Positions 19,116 to 28,890 of a stretch of 64,000 nucleotides of DNA are shown piece after piece. A program made the translations under genes and the position numbers. The stretch covers positions 41,013 to 105,012 of the forward strand of contig JADKIZ010000041.1 of NCBI GenBank assembly GCA_016722445.1. Direction: 5' to 3'. Numbering within the stretch: the stretch's first letter is position 1; the number at the start of each line of letters is the position of its first letter. The DNA comes from Flavobacteriales bacterium. Its GTDB lineage: Bacteria > Bacteroidota > Bacteroidia > Flavobacteriales_D > Sanyastnellaceae. The notes under the pieces were generated by a model. It was given only the letters and a program-made list of their open reading frames with translations. It had not been told where the DNA came from and did no database searches.

Positions 19116-22100
19116 TTATTGCTTGATAAATCTGCCGGAAGTTTCTCCATCGATAGCGACGGTATAAATTCCTGAAGTTAAATCGTTGCAATCGATCGCG
19201 ATCGTACTTTGCCCATTCATCTTGACTTTTCGGCAAACTTTTCCATTGACATCCACAATCGTTATGATGGTGTTGAGTTGAGCAGGTGCATTGAATTGTA
19301 TGCTAATGATGTCATTCACCGGATTGGGATAGAGGAGGAGGGTAGGAACATTGGCTGCTTCCACTGAGGGATATGTGGCTTGAATGGCTTCACTCACATC
19401 ACTGCATCCATTGGCATCGGTGATTTCCACACTGTAATTTCCAGTCTCAGAGATATGATAGGTCTGTGCTGTGGCATTGACAATTACATTCCCATTCAAA
19501 TACCATTGATAAGTTGATGCCTCATTCGCTGTGAGCGTGTTTCCATTTGCGGTGAAAGTTGCTTCTGCATTGATTGCGCTCAGATCCCAGTTTTGACTAT
19601 ATGTACAAAGGCTGTTAGACACACTCATGGTGAGCAATCCACTTACATCCAAAGTGTGGATATAATCGTTTTCACCAACAAGGGCATCATCAAAACTCCA
19701 TTCAAGTGATTCTATCCAAACAGCATCGTTGGTGCATTCAATTGTTTCGCCTGCGCATATTGAGGTAGCCGAAATACTTGCTTGTTCCAAATCCACACAA
19801 TCGTAAATGGTAATCATTTCAGTGTTGGTCACAATAGCTGGATTGAAATCAAAATAAATGGATGCGGTATTGGGTATTTCGGTTCCTGCGTCCAAACCAG
19901 TCACGGGTAGTATTCGATAAGTCACAAAACCATGGCTGCCTGATTCATCTGAAGTGGCATCCGGTAAATTGATGCCGTTAAATTGGAATGTCGCGAGATT
20001 GTTTTCATCAATCGACAACAGAAAATCATGCGACCAAGCCACAGGTTGCAACGTGTTTCGCTGGAGTAGATCATTCAAATCGTTTTCTATGCGTACATTG
20101 GACGCAGGAGCATTACCGGTATTCTGAAAACGAATGGTGTACTCTAATTCAGAACCATCAAGCACGTATCCCGCTTCGGTATAGCCGTTGCTTTCCGTGA
20201 TGTCGTTGGGATCGTAGCTACAAGTCACCAAGTAACTGTCGGTCATGGAATAATCAAACGAAGTATTTCCGCTACCATCCAACAAAGTAACGGTGGCTGT
20301 ATTGAAGGCGGTAAGTCCAATATCTGCTGTGGTGACTGGTGTAACTACAACAGAAAAATGCAAAAAACTGAGTGGGCATGATGCCGCTAAAATCCCAAGT
20401 GATGGTATTACCACTTATTGTTGTGGGTGTTGGGGTTGCGGAAATGAATTGATGCATCGGATCGAGCTGATATGTCAATGTCCCATTGGCCACCAATGAT
20501 CCGATGTTCTGACTAGAGATAAAATGGTGAACGTTCGATGGGCTGTTACAAACGCCTGGCCACGAAAACATATATAAACTCATTTCTGTTACGGGATCGC
20601 TGTCCGGTACAAATGGGATATCAATAGAAATGTCGGCAGCTGGATCACTCAAATCGAGGTTAATTGGAAAAACGCCTCCTACATTATAAGCACCGATCAC
20701 ATCATTCAGATTTAATGTGTATTGGTCAGGCTCGAGTTGAATATTTATTTGACCCGTATTGGTATAATGTGTTTGCACTGCATTGTTGCTATTGGTCAAA
20801 TCAGCTTGATATGAGTAATATGGTTGTTCTCCAGAATCGAATATGTCATTTTGATTGTCGTCGATAAAACCGTTGAGATGGAGTGTTGCAAATTGGTCAG
20901 CTATAATGTCCAGCGGAACAATATATACGTGGCCTTCTGCCATTAAAACCGGTTCTACAATGCCATCCTGGTTGTAATCGGCCTTGACAAGAGAAGAAAC
21001 ATTGTTGGTGATTCCTGTGTCGTAATGAACAACGGGGAACGTGGTATTACCTGAAGTAATCCAACTGTCATCTTGAAAAATGATGTTCAATATCCCATTT
21101 GTCGATGGGAATAAAACATCACAATCCAGATCTTCATCAATATCTATTGCTGCAAGCCCTGGTGCGGGAAAATCAACCACATCAATGGACGGTGACAAGG
21201 ACCATCCTAAATCGGGATCAATGAGATCGAGATAACTCGCAATTGGGTCAATACCTATCAGATTGTTTTGACCATCGCTTTGCATATCAGCAATATCCCA
21301 GCTATAACTATACAATTGCCAATAGGCGTCGTCCTCAAAAATACCCGCTCCAACAGCGTTGTGTACAATCATCTCATTGCCATCACCAATAATGCGTTGA
21401 AAGAGTATATCATTCCATCCGTCCTGGTTCAAATCGGTGATCAACATATCTGATACATCACCAGGACAGCCGCAGGCTCCATAGGTGTTGTTAGAACTTG
21501 CAAGTAGCACGGGTGCTGAAAAAACTCCGGCGTTGTATTCTATTTTGTATATGTTATCTTGCATTACATAAGTGTCAGGATCGCCGGGAATACCATTGAA
21601 TAAAACGACAATGTCTTGGTCGCCATCTGTATCTACATCGCCAATGCTGATGCGGTTGAACCAAAAATCCCAAACATTGATATCATCTGAAACATCAAGT
21701 GAGTAGACAAGTTGGTCGACTCCAAATGCGTAACTTCCTAGGTTTTCCCGATAGAAAAGTCCATAAGAGGTATTATTTCCAATATTACCATACGATTCGG
21801 CATGAATCAAGTCAGGAAGTCCATCACCGCTTAAATCACCAAAGGCCCAATACTCTTGATGACCAAGATCAAAAAGTGTATGGTAGACAAATGCGTTGCT
21901 GCCAACATTTTCGCATAGTCCAAAATTTTGCGCCGTAATGGTGTTGATGTAAAAATTATAATAGTCGTTTCCAAAATTATTACCTGTCGAACCATCTGTT
22001 GTTAAGAAGTCAATATCGCCATCATTGTCAAAATCTATGAGATGAATACTCGTGTGCGATGTGCCGGTATTGCATATTTCGATCGTCGCACCGAATTGAG

Positions 22101-22158
22101 AAAAGGCCGGTGAACCTGAAAGAATGATCAGGATAAATGACAGGGTATAAATTTTCAT
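19116..22158 (-). CDS. FG-GAP/VCBS surface protein with DUF7619 and T9SS type A domain (paralogue 2, frameshifted)
   Basis: It has the same architecture as its downstream neighbour: signal peptide (MKIYTLSFILIILSGSPAFS), FG-GAP repeats (DFDNDGDIDFLTTDG, AFGDLSGDGLPDLIHAE), DUF7619-type module, PKD-like unit and T9SS sorting domain (LLLYPNPVNDIISIQF ... GRFIKQ). The frame breaks at the A6 run 20362-20367 (T6 on the coding strand). The upstream frame stops at 20272; the downstream frame is open from 20414. Removing one base gives MPTQFLHFSVVVTPVTTADIG, which aligns residue for residue with PMEDMSLFVMVTP of paralogue 1, so one gene is intended. The pair arose by tandem duplication. Confidence 0.82.
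19495..20222 (-). repeat. near-identical duplicated segment, copy 2
   Basis: It is the partner of 16285-17010, inside paralogue 2. It differs by scattered single bases, many of them silent or conservative (for example LQRS/LQRN, DIN/GIN), and has no gaps that I noticed. Confidence 0.8.
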
Positions 22159-22373
22159 GGGTTGATATGGTATTGGTTGTTATTGCAGGCTTCAAATATG
22201 GATCATATCGATCTTCTTTGTGCCTTGCTACTATGAGATGACAGTGGGGACAAATTTCCACATTAAAACCACCGGGACTTCATAAATCACCCTTTTTGAT
22301 GATCATAATCTTCGTTTTATTAGCATACGTTGTAGCTGCAACGAATATTCGAAAAGCTTAGGACTTACGCCGA

Positions 22374-23144
22374 CTATTTCCAGAATTGGAGCGGCTTTAA
22401 TAGTTGACCAACATAGTTTTTGGGGAAATGTTCCTTGATGCCGACCTGACCTGGTTCATGATCAGGACAAGTATAGGTACCGAACAAGATATCCATGATG
22501 GGTGAAATATTTGCATAATTGCCTCTGTCGCGTGCTAAGTCATGGTGCCAGTGGTGCAATTCAGGTGAACCAATCAATTTTCGTAAGGGACCCAACGAAA
22601 TACGCACATTGGAATGAATGTAGATGGCCCAAATGCCTCTGAAAGCTATGAAGCCCGATATGGTTTCCAATGGAAATCCAATGATAAAGGCAGGCAAGTT
22701 GATGAGCCCTACAGTATATACTGAATCGAGTGGATGCTCACGATAGGAGGCAAGCCAGTCTAATTGCTCAGCGCTGTGATGGACTTTGTGAAATCTCCAA
22801 AGAAATTCATTATTGTGCTGAAAACGATGTCCCCAATAGATAATGAAATCACTCAAGATAACAACCTCCGTAATTTGCAACCATGTCGGTTGCGACTGAA
22901 CCATTGCGCGGAAAGTGGTGGGTAGAATATCGTCAAGCCAAAATCCAAAACGACTCAGAGTCCAAATTAGAAGAGAACTCCAAAGAAGGTATTGTCCAAG
23001 ATAGAAACACAAATCGGTGAACCAATTGCGACGAAAAATGCCTTGACCTTTCCATGCGGGAAATGCTTTTTCCATTGGAATAAAAACAATTGCCAAAAAC
23101 ATGAGACTGTAAAAAGTATCCTGTATGGTTTGGCTGAAATCCAT
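22374..23144 (-). CDS. sterol desaturase / fatty acid hydroxylase superfamily protein
   Basis: A 256-residue integral membrane protein with several hydrophobic segments. It has the di-iron histidine clusters of the superfamily: HRFQH, then HKVHHS and, after two further helices, HHWHHD. The family uses O2 and a di-iron centre to hydroxylate or desaturate lipids. In Bacteroidota such proteins may act on fatty acids, carotenoids or sterol-like lipids; the substrate cannot be fixed here. It begins 38 bp after the small threonine/lysine-rich gene, so the two may form an operon. Confidence 0.85.
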   Translation of the reverse strand: MDFSQTIQDTFYSLMFLAIVFIPMEKAFPAWKGQGIFRRNWFTDLCFYLGQYLLWSSLLIWTLSRFGFWLDDILPTTFRAMVQSQPTWLQITEVVILSDFIIYWGHRFQHNNEFLWRFHKVHHSAEQLDWLASYREHPLDSVYTVGLINLPAFIIGFPLETISGFIAFRGIWAIYIHSNVRISLGPLRKLIGSPELHHWHHDLARDRGNYANISPIMDILFGTYTCPDHEPGQVGIKEHFPKNYVGQLLKPLQFWK

Positions 23145-23182
23145 TTGTGCCGATGTATTCGTCTGTTTGAAATGGAATGCTT

Positions 23183-23629
23183 TTATTTCTTCTTTTGTTC
23201 TTGCGCTGCCGGAGGAGCGTTCTTTTGTTGAACTGATTTTTGTTTTTTGGCAGTACTGTCAATCGCAATTTTAGATGGATTTTGATCCTCTTTCGGTATC
23301 ACAATTGTTGTTGGAATGACTGCCGATTTGGAAGTGCTCATTAGAAACTTCTCTTCAATCGGTGATTTTTCTGTTTGTTCATTTTTGGTCGGTACGTTTT
23401 TTTTAACCGTGTCTGTTTGAGCATTTGGTGGTTTGATGGTATCCGACGCGATATTTTTTGTGGTATCAGTTTGGATCGTGTCCGGACTCACTTCGATTGA
23501 ATTAGGTGAGTCATTTGATGTGGTGAAATTTTCCACTTTAGAATTTGATTGACTACTTATCCAAACCAGAGAAGCAATGCCTGAAATAAATATTGTGAGG
23601 GCTATTCCTTTGAAAAGCTGCGTTTTCAT
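23183..23629 (-). CDS. hypothetical membrane-anchored Thr/Lys/Pro-rich protein
   Basis: I do not recognise a family. The start MKTQLFKGIALTIFISG (23629) is chosen because the longer frame runs through the sigma-factor terminator. One N-terminal hydrophobic segment (about 7-25) is followed by a low-complexity tail rich in Thr, Ser, Lys and Asp (DTIQTDTTKNIASDTIKP), ending PPAAQEQKKK. This suggests a disordered periplasmic tail. It follows the ECF sigma gene but has no anti-sigma zinc-binding motif. Confidence 0.55.
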   Translation of the reverse strand: MKTQLFKGIALTIFISGIASLVWISSQSNSKVENFTTSNDSPNSIEVSPDTIQTDTTKNIASDTIKPPNAQTDTVKKNVPTKNEQTEKSPIEEKFLMSTSKSAVIPTTIVIPKEDQNPSKIAIDSTAKKQKSVQQKNAPPAAQEQKKK

Positions 23630-23704
23630 GGCTTTTTGGTATTTCCGACTAAAGTAATGAAGGGTTGTTATTGCTGGAAGTATTTTCAATGTTTTGTGAA
23701 AAGA

Positions 23705-23730
23705 AAACGCCCGCATCACTGCAGGCGTTT
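23705..23730 (-). terminator. terminator after the sigma factor gene
   Basis: The imperfect hairpin AACGCC-C-GCA / TGC-A-GGCGTT has the loop TCAC. It is followed on the minus strand by a T-rich run (TTTTCTTTTC). It lies 24-49 bp past the sigma gene stop, so it separates that gene from the next. Confidence 0.65.
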
Positions 23731-23753
23731 CTTTAATGTTTTCTGAAAACGAC

Positions 23754-24341
23754 TTACGATAGTGTCATTTCCATCTGATGTTTTTCAATGAGTTTTCTGA
23801 GGTTAATCAAAGCATATCGCATACGGCCAAGTGCGGTGTTGATGCTGATATCGAGTTGCTCGGAGATTTCCTTGAAACTCATATCATAGTACAGACGCAT
23901 CATGACGATTTCCTTCTGTTCCATCGGAAGATAGTTGAGCAGGCGTTTGGCATCTGTCAATACCTCAGCATTCACTTTTTCGTCTTCCGAATTGCGCTCG
24001 TTGCTGCTGATGTAATCGAACGGATTGTAATCATCCCGTTCACGGGTAACTGGCATTTTCTTCTTTCCTCGGAAATAGTCGATGCAGAGATTATGCGCTA
24101 TTCGCATGACCCAGGCACTGAACTTTCCTTCCTCATTGTAATTCCCCTCTTTCAGCGCATGAATGGCACGAACAAACGTGTCCTGAAAGATGTCCTCGGC
24201 TACCGCACGGTCTTTCACGTACATCATGATTTTACCGAATACGCGACTCTTATAGCGTTTCAATAGCTCTTCGAATCCTTCTTCCTTACCGTTGTAGTAA
24301 ATTTCGACCAGCTGACGGTCGGTCATTTGTTGAACACGCAT
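23754..24341 (-). CDS. ECF-type RNA polymerase sigma-70 factor
   Basis: A 195-residue sigma factor. Region 2 (about 20-95) contains EELLKRYKSRVFGKIMMYVKD, DIFQDTFVRAIHAL and the DNA-melting segment FSAWVMRIAHNLCIDYFR. Region 4 (about 130-190) contains LPMEQKEIVMMRLYYDMSFKEISEQL followed by the helix-turn-helix ISINTALGRMRYALINLRK. The length is normal for ECF factors. A strong Shine-Dalgarno GAGGAGGG lies just upstream of ATG, which is unusual for this phylum. No anti-sigma gene is evident nearby. The regulon is unknown. Confidence 0.93.
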   Translation of the reverse strand: MRVQQMTDRQLVEIYYNGKEEGFEELLKRYKSRVFGKIMMYVKDRAVAEDIFQDTFVRAIHALKEGNYNEEGKFSAWVMRIAHNLCIDYFRGKKKMPVTRERDDYNPFDYISSNERNSEDEKVNAEVLTDAKRLLNYLPMEQKEIVMMRLYYDMSFKEISEQLDISINTALGRMRYALINLRKLIEKHQMEMTLS

Positions 24342-24792
24342 AATTCCCTCCTCTTTTTTTAGGTTCTGTTGTTTGTCTTACTTAGAACAAAGAGTAGAAA
24401 TTATCCTTATAGATCGTGCGTGTATTTGGTTTGGGTGGTTGGCTACCCGTAGATAACGCCACCGAATTTGTTTTATTGTGTACCGGACCAAAAAGTTTCA
24501 ATCCGATGTTCAAATATAGGGGGAATTTTTGAATTTGCAAGAAAAAACGCAAGATTTATGAATTGTGAAGTATGAATTATGAATTATGAATTGTGGAGTA
24601 GTGAGTATTGAGAATGGGTAATAGGTATGAGGTATTGGGTATAACCTTACAATCTCAATACTCAATACTAACTACTCACTACTAATTACTGCGAGTCACC
24701 CCCAATTTCCGCCCTTCATGTAATTTTAAATTTAAAATCCCGAATTTTAGATTCCTTCAATAGTTTCGTCTCCCAAAATTTCATCAATCAAC
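24342..24792. other. divergent intergenic region with a phased repeat
   Basis: 450 bp between the divergent sigma-factor and DPP III genes. It should hold both promoters, though no clear TAnnTTTG box was found. The strong Shine-Dalgarno of the sigma gene is at the left end (24343-24356) and the 133-bp heptamer array occupies 24557-24689. No coding region is seen. Confidence 0.5.
24557..24689. repeat. phased heptamer array with inverted halves (19 units)
   Basis: Nineteen consecutive 7-bp units in perfect register. Early units are TATGAAT and TGTGAAG, middle units are TAGTGAG, TATTGAG and ATGAGGT, and late units are TCAATAC, TAACTAC and TCACTAC. The late units are the reverse complement of the middle ones, so about 100 bp can fold back on itself. 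Confidence 0.75.
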
Positions 24793-26853
24793 ATGAAGAT
24801 TTCTCACATCCTGTATTCCGGCCTTCTGGTGATGGCACTGGGATCATGCTCTGAACAACCGAAACAAGCACCGGTTGAACCCCAAAAAGAAGAAAAACCA
24901 GCTGATCAAAAGATCATTGGTGAAGATGGTAAACTCTATCAGAGTGAACAATTCGCTGATCTAAGGGTACTTCACTACTACATTCCGCAGTGGGATTCGC
25001 TTTCTGCGAAACAAAAGGAACTTGTTTACTACTTGTATGAAGCAGGTCTCGCTGGTCGCGATATCATGTGGGATCAGAATTGCAAACACAATATTGCAGT
25101 GCGACATGCATTGGAAAACATCTATACAACTTATCAGGGTGATAAGAATGCTGATGGTTGGAAAAACCTCGAATTGTACCTCAAACAGATTTGGGCGCAC
25201 AATGGGATTCACCACCATTACAATAGCAATAAGCTGACTCCTGCATTCACAGAAGCGTATTTTGACGAAGTGGCCAAAGCGACCAATACCGTTATTTCTG
25301 CAGATGCTAAAAGAGCCATTTTCGACCCGACCTACTTAGCCATGAAAGTTGAAAGTGATGTGAGCAAAGACCTGGTTGCGACTTCTGCTGTCAATTTTTA
25401 TGAAGGTGTCACCTCCGCTGAAGTGGATGAATACTACAGCAAATTACGCAAACCGAATGATCGCTCTCCTCTTGAATATGGTCTCAACAGCAAACTCATG
25501 AAGGAAAATGGACAGTTGGTGGAGAAGAAGTGGATGGTTGGAGGAATGTACTCTGCTGCCATCGAACAAGTGGTGATGTGGCTGCAAAAAGCTGAATCTG
25601 TCGCTGAAACACCAAAACAAGCTGCTGCACTGCGTTCGCTCATCGAATATTATAAAACTGGTGATCTCTTGAAATGGGCCAATTTCAATATTTCCTGGAC
25701 CAAAGCCACTGAAGGTGATATCGACTTTATTCAGGGTTATGTGGAAACATACAATGATCCACTTGGTATGCGTGGTTCTTACGAAAGCATCGTGGAAATC
25801 AAAGATTTTGAAGCATCACAACGTATGAAAGTGATGATGGACAATGCACAATGGTTTGAAGACAATAGTTCAACTGCCAAAGAGCATAAAAAAGATAAAG
25901 TAGTTGGTATCACTTATAATATCGTGAATGTGGCCGGTGAATCTGGTGACGCATCTCCTCAAACTCCGATTGGTGTAAACCTTCCGAATGCCAATTGGAT
26001 TCGCGCTGCTCATGGATCAAAAAGTGTAAGTCTTGGAAATATTGAAGAGTCTTACGAAAAGGCAAGTGGTTCAAGTTTGTTGGCTGAGTTTGCACATGAT
26101 GAAGAAGAAATTCGCATGGCTAAAGAGCATGGTGGTGTTGCTGGAAAACTCCATACTGCGATGCACGAAGTAATCGGCCACGCCAGCGGAAAAATCAACG
26201 ATGGTGTTGGTCAGCCTCGCGAAACTTTGAAGAACTATGCCAGTACAATTGAAGAAGGTCGTGCTGATCTTGTGGCATTATACTTTATCATGGATCCAAA
26301 ACTCGTAGAACTTGGTCTAATGCCAAGCCTTGAAGTGGGCAAAGCGGAGTATGATAGCTACTTGCGCAATGGATTGTTGGTGCAGCTTCGCCGTGTACCT
26401 GAAGGTAAAGATTTGGAAGAAGCCCACATGCGCAATCGCGCGTGGATTTCAAATTGGTTGTTGGAGAAAGGTAAAGCTGATGGAAGTATCGCTGAAGTCA
26501 ATCGCGATGGAAAGCTTTATTACGATATCAAAGATTACGATAAGATGCGTGCGAACGTGGGTGAACTGCTCAAGGAAGTTCAGCGCATTACCAGTGAAGG
26601 TGACTTCAATGCAGCTGCAGCACTGGCAGATAATTACGGTAAAAAAGTTGATCAAGCTATTCGTAAACAGGTGATCGACCGCGCTGCGAAATTCAACATT
26701 GCACCTTTCAATGCTATGGTGAATCCTCAGCTTGTTGCTGTAAAAGATGAAGCCGGTAACATCATTGATGTGAAAGTGACTTATCCTGAGAATTTCACGG
26801 AACAAATGTTGGGCTACGGAAAAAATTATTCATTCCTGCCTTTAGAAAATTAA
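24793..26853 (+). CDS. dipeptidyl-peptidase III (M49) family lipoprotein
   Basis: A 686-residue intact protein. The N-terminus is a lipoprotein signal (LVMALGSC, Cys about 19). The M49 zinc motif HEVIGH is at residues 458-463 and the third-ligand motif EEGRAD at about 487-492, as in dipeptidyl-peptidase III enzymes that release dipeptides from peptide N-termini. The length fits the bacterial family. The lipobox predicts a membrane-anchored, periplasmic or surface enzyme rather than the cytosolic location usual in eukaryotes. It has its own terminator at 26886-26915. Confidence 0.88.
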   Translation: MKISHILYSGLLVMALGSCSEQPKQAPVEPQKEEKPADQKIIGEDGKLYQSEQFADLRVLHYYIPQWDSLSAKQKELVYYLYEAGLAGRDIMWDQNCKHNIAVRHALENIYTTYQGDKNADGWKNLELYLKQIWAHNGIHHHYNSNKLTPAFTEAYFDEVAKATNTVISADAKRAIFDPTYLAMKVESDVSKDLVATSAVNFYEGVTSAEVDEYYSKLRKPNDRSPLEYGLNSKLMKENGQLVEKKWMVGGMYSAAIEQVVMWLQKAESVAETPKQAAALRSLIEYYKTGDLLKWANFNISWTKATEGDIDFIQGYVETYNDPLGMRGSYESIVEIKDFEASQRMKVMMDNAQWFEDNSSTAKEHKKDKVVGITYNIVNVAGESGDASPQTPIGVNLPNANWIRAAHGSKSVSLGNIEESYEKASGSSLLAEFAHDEEEIRMAKEHGGVAGKLHTAMHEVIGHASGKINDGVGQPRETLKNYASTIEEGRADLVALYFIMDPKLVELGLMPSLEVGKAEYDSYLRNGLLVQLRRVPEGKDLEEAHMRNRAWISNWLLEKGKADGSIAEVNRDGKLYYDIKDYDKMRANVGELLKEVQRITSEGDFNAAAALADNYGKKVDQAIRKQVIDRAAKFNIAPFNAMVNPQLVAVKDEAGNIIDVKVTYPENFTEQMLGYGKNYSFLPLEN

Positions 26854-26885
26854 ACGGATATGAATTGGCATTTTATGGCCGATCG

Positions 26886-26915
26886 AAAAAAGCAGAGCTT
26901 CGTCTCTGCTTTTTT
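26886..26915 (+). terminator. rho-independent terminator of the M49 peptidase gene
   Basis: A 12-bp stem AAAAAAGCAGAG / CTCTGCTTTTTT with loop CTTCGT runs directly into more T residues. It lies 32 bp after the stop codon. The A-rich left arm makes it partly bidirectional. Confidence 0.88.
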
Positions 26916-27066
26916 TGTTTCTTTTTTTATCAAGAAAAAAAGTAGAGAGAAATTACTTGGTGTAAAACAAAACTATCGAGAACAATCAACTCTTTGAAAT
27001 TTTCATTCGTAAAGCAGGAAGCTCTAACAAATAAGCCATGCAATACTCAGAATTGACATGGAATAT

Positions 27067-28014
27067 CTACCGATGCGCTGCCCTGCGCAATCGATCGTTG
27101 ATGGCGCGACCAATGCCATGATCGGGCACAGGTTCGGCGAGGATGACATCACCCGTTTCACCATCCAGAACCCTCAAAGCAGTGAAAAGATTGCGCGCAG
27201 CTTCGTGCAGGTCGCCGGATGCGGATAACCGAATATTTCTGTAGCTGTGATACTGATCTCTGAAACTCAGAATGGATATGTTCTCATGGTGTTCGTGCAA
27301 CAGGTCATGAATATTTCCCAACAGGAGTTTTTTCTTCGGTGCATAGTGCGACAAAAGCATGCCGGGAGCCGCTGGTGAACTGCCTCCACGGGTATTCACT
27401 TCGACATCACCGATTACCGCTTGCAGCGATTCCAAAGATGTACCTCCAAGTCGCAACACAACGGGCTTTGTGCCGCTACAATCAATTATGGTAGATTCTA
27501 CTCCAATTTGACTGTGTCCGCCATCGAGAATCAATTCTATGCTTTCGCCGAGTTGATCTGCCACATGCGAAGCGCGGGTAGGAGAGATATATCCAAAAGG
27601 ATTCGCACTTGGCGCAGCAAGAGGCAACTGCACTTCACGGAGTAATGACAAAGTAAGCGGATGATCGGGCATACGCATGCCTACAGTTGGCAATCCAGAT
27701 GTAACAGCATCAGGTATGAGATCATTTTTTCGAAGCACAATTGTCAACGGCCCTGGCCAAAAGGCCTCCATCAATTTGCGGGCAGCAGGCGGAACCTCCT
27801 GTACATACTTCGCGACATCATCTGTTGAAGCGATATGCACAATCAACGGATCAAATGATGGACGATTTTTTGTTTCGAAAATGCGTATGACTGCATCGGG
27901 ATCTAATGCATTGGCAGCGAGTCCGTATACAGTTTCAGTCGGTATGGCTACGAGTTTGCCTGCCTTCAGGAGCTGACAGGCATGTGAAATATCGGTATTG
28001 ATCAGTGCTGACAT
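27067..28014 (-). CDS. L-threonylcarbamoyladenylate synthase (Sua5/TsaC2)
   Basis: A 315-residue protein with the YrdC domain (about 9-190) and the C-terminal Sua5 domain (about 230-315). Seen motifs are KAGKLVAIPTETVYGLAANA, the conserved KxR-like KNRPSFDPL, WPGPLTIVL and SANPFGYISPT. It makes threonylcarbamoyl-AMP for the t6A37 modification of ANN-decoding tRNAs, together with TsaD, TsaB and TsaE encoded elsewhere. The length is that of full Sua5 rather than the short TsaC. The gene is intact. Confidence 0.93.
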   Translation of the reverse strand: MSALINTDISHACQLLKAGKLVAIPTETVYGLAANALDPDAVIRIFETKNRPSFDPLIVHIASTDDVAKYVQEVPPAARKLMEAFWPGPLTIVLRKNDLIPDAVTSGLPTVGMRMPDHPLTLSLLREVQLPLAAPSANPFGYISPTRASHVADQLGESIELILDGGHSQIGVESTIIDCSGTKPVVLRLGGTSLESLQAVIGDVEVNTRGGSSPAAPGMLLSHYAPKKKLLLGNIHDLLHEHHENISILSFRDQYHSYRNIRLSASGDLHEAARNLFTALRVLDGETGDVILAEPVPDHGIGRAINDRLRRAAHR

Positions 28015-28078
28015 TCGGGCGCAAATATCCGAAGTGCTGCATCATTCCACATCAAGCAAACCTTTGTCTTTCGCGTGA

Positions 28079-28729
28079 TCAATCTGTAAACGCGATGATC
28101 AAAGACAACTGATGCAAATACAAATTGCCCATGTATGGATTCAGATTGACGTTTTTGAACCCATAACTGTAGCGGATTTCTGGTAAAATACGGAATGGCT
28201 TGAATGCCCTTTCGAAACCGATGCCAACATCCAGCGCGACGTCGGACTGGAATCCATAATTGCCTTCTGTTAGATTTTCTTGTTTGACAGGCAGTCGAAA
28301 ATTGGGGCCGATATTCAGAAAGGGTTGGTATTTCCCAATAGGTAACTTCACCATCAAATGCCCCATAAACTGCAGCGAACTTGACATGGCCGGCGAGGTG
28401 CGTGCGATGCCTTCGCCATCAGAATATTTCAGATGGCCTGAATTCATCGTGAGTTCTACTTTGGGAGAAATGGCCAGATATTCTGTCATCTCATAATAAC
28501 TGTGTAATCCTAACTTGATTCCGGAACCCGGACGAGATACGGGAGTAGATGGCTGTTGTTGGTCAAAAAAATAGGTAGATGTATAGCCAAGATGAAAGCC
28601 CAAATGAAATCGCGACGAATCAGCAGCTGGATTTTCTTCCGTCAATTGTTCGTATGGATCGACGCTTTCTGTTTGCGCATTCAGTAGAAAAGGGCAAAGC
28701 AATGCCACGAAAAGAAGGTTTTGTTTCAT
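28079..28729 (-). CDS. outer-membrane beta-barrel (porin-family) protein
   Basis: A 216-residue protein starting at MKQNLLFVALLCPFLLNAQ (signal peptide). The longer frame adds only a basic non-coding-looking leader. Alternating hydrophobic strands with aromatic girdles (FHLGFHLGYTSTYFF, LGLHSYYEMTEYLAISPKVEL, FLNIGPNFRLPV, LPEIRYSYGFKNV) and a final LHQLSLIIAFTD strand fit the Bacteroidota PorT-like/OMP_b-brl barrel proteins of about eight strands. No specific function is assignable. Confidence 0.75.
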   Translation of the reverse strand: MKQNLLFVALLCPFLLNAQTESVDPYEQLTEENPAADSSRFHLGFHLGYTSTYFFDQQQPSTPVSRPGSGIKLGLHSYYEMTEYLAISPKVELTMNSGHLKYSDGEGIARTSPAMSSSLQFMGHLMVKLPIGKYQPFLNIGPNFRLPVKQENLTEGNYGFQSDVALDVGIGFERAFKPFRILPEIRYSYGFKNVNLNPYMGNLYLHQLSLIIAFTD

Positions 28730-28890
28730 CTTAAAATAGTTTAGAGTAGAGTTGCGCCGAAATACCTTCTTTCTTTTTCGGGACAACGAAAAGTTTAGAG
28801 ACATTATTTGATCCCCTCACTTTTTTAACAGTGATGAAAGGGAAGATCGACATCAAAGACATTTCCAGATGTCACATCAACGTGATCACA

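Noticed and set aside
23183..23629. Anti-sigma factor partner of the ECF sigma gene
   Set aside because: No zinc-binding HxxxCxxC motif or anti-sigma domain is visible, and a terminator separates it from the sigma gene.
23630..23719. Upstream extension of the Thr/Lys-rich protein
   Set aside because: It would start inside the sigma-factor terminator hairpin and adds no protein-like sequence.
23778..24266. 162-residue plus-strand frame over the sigma factor
   Set aside because: Antisense to a clear ECF sigma factor.
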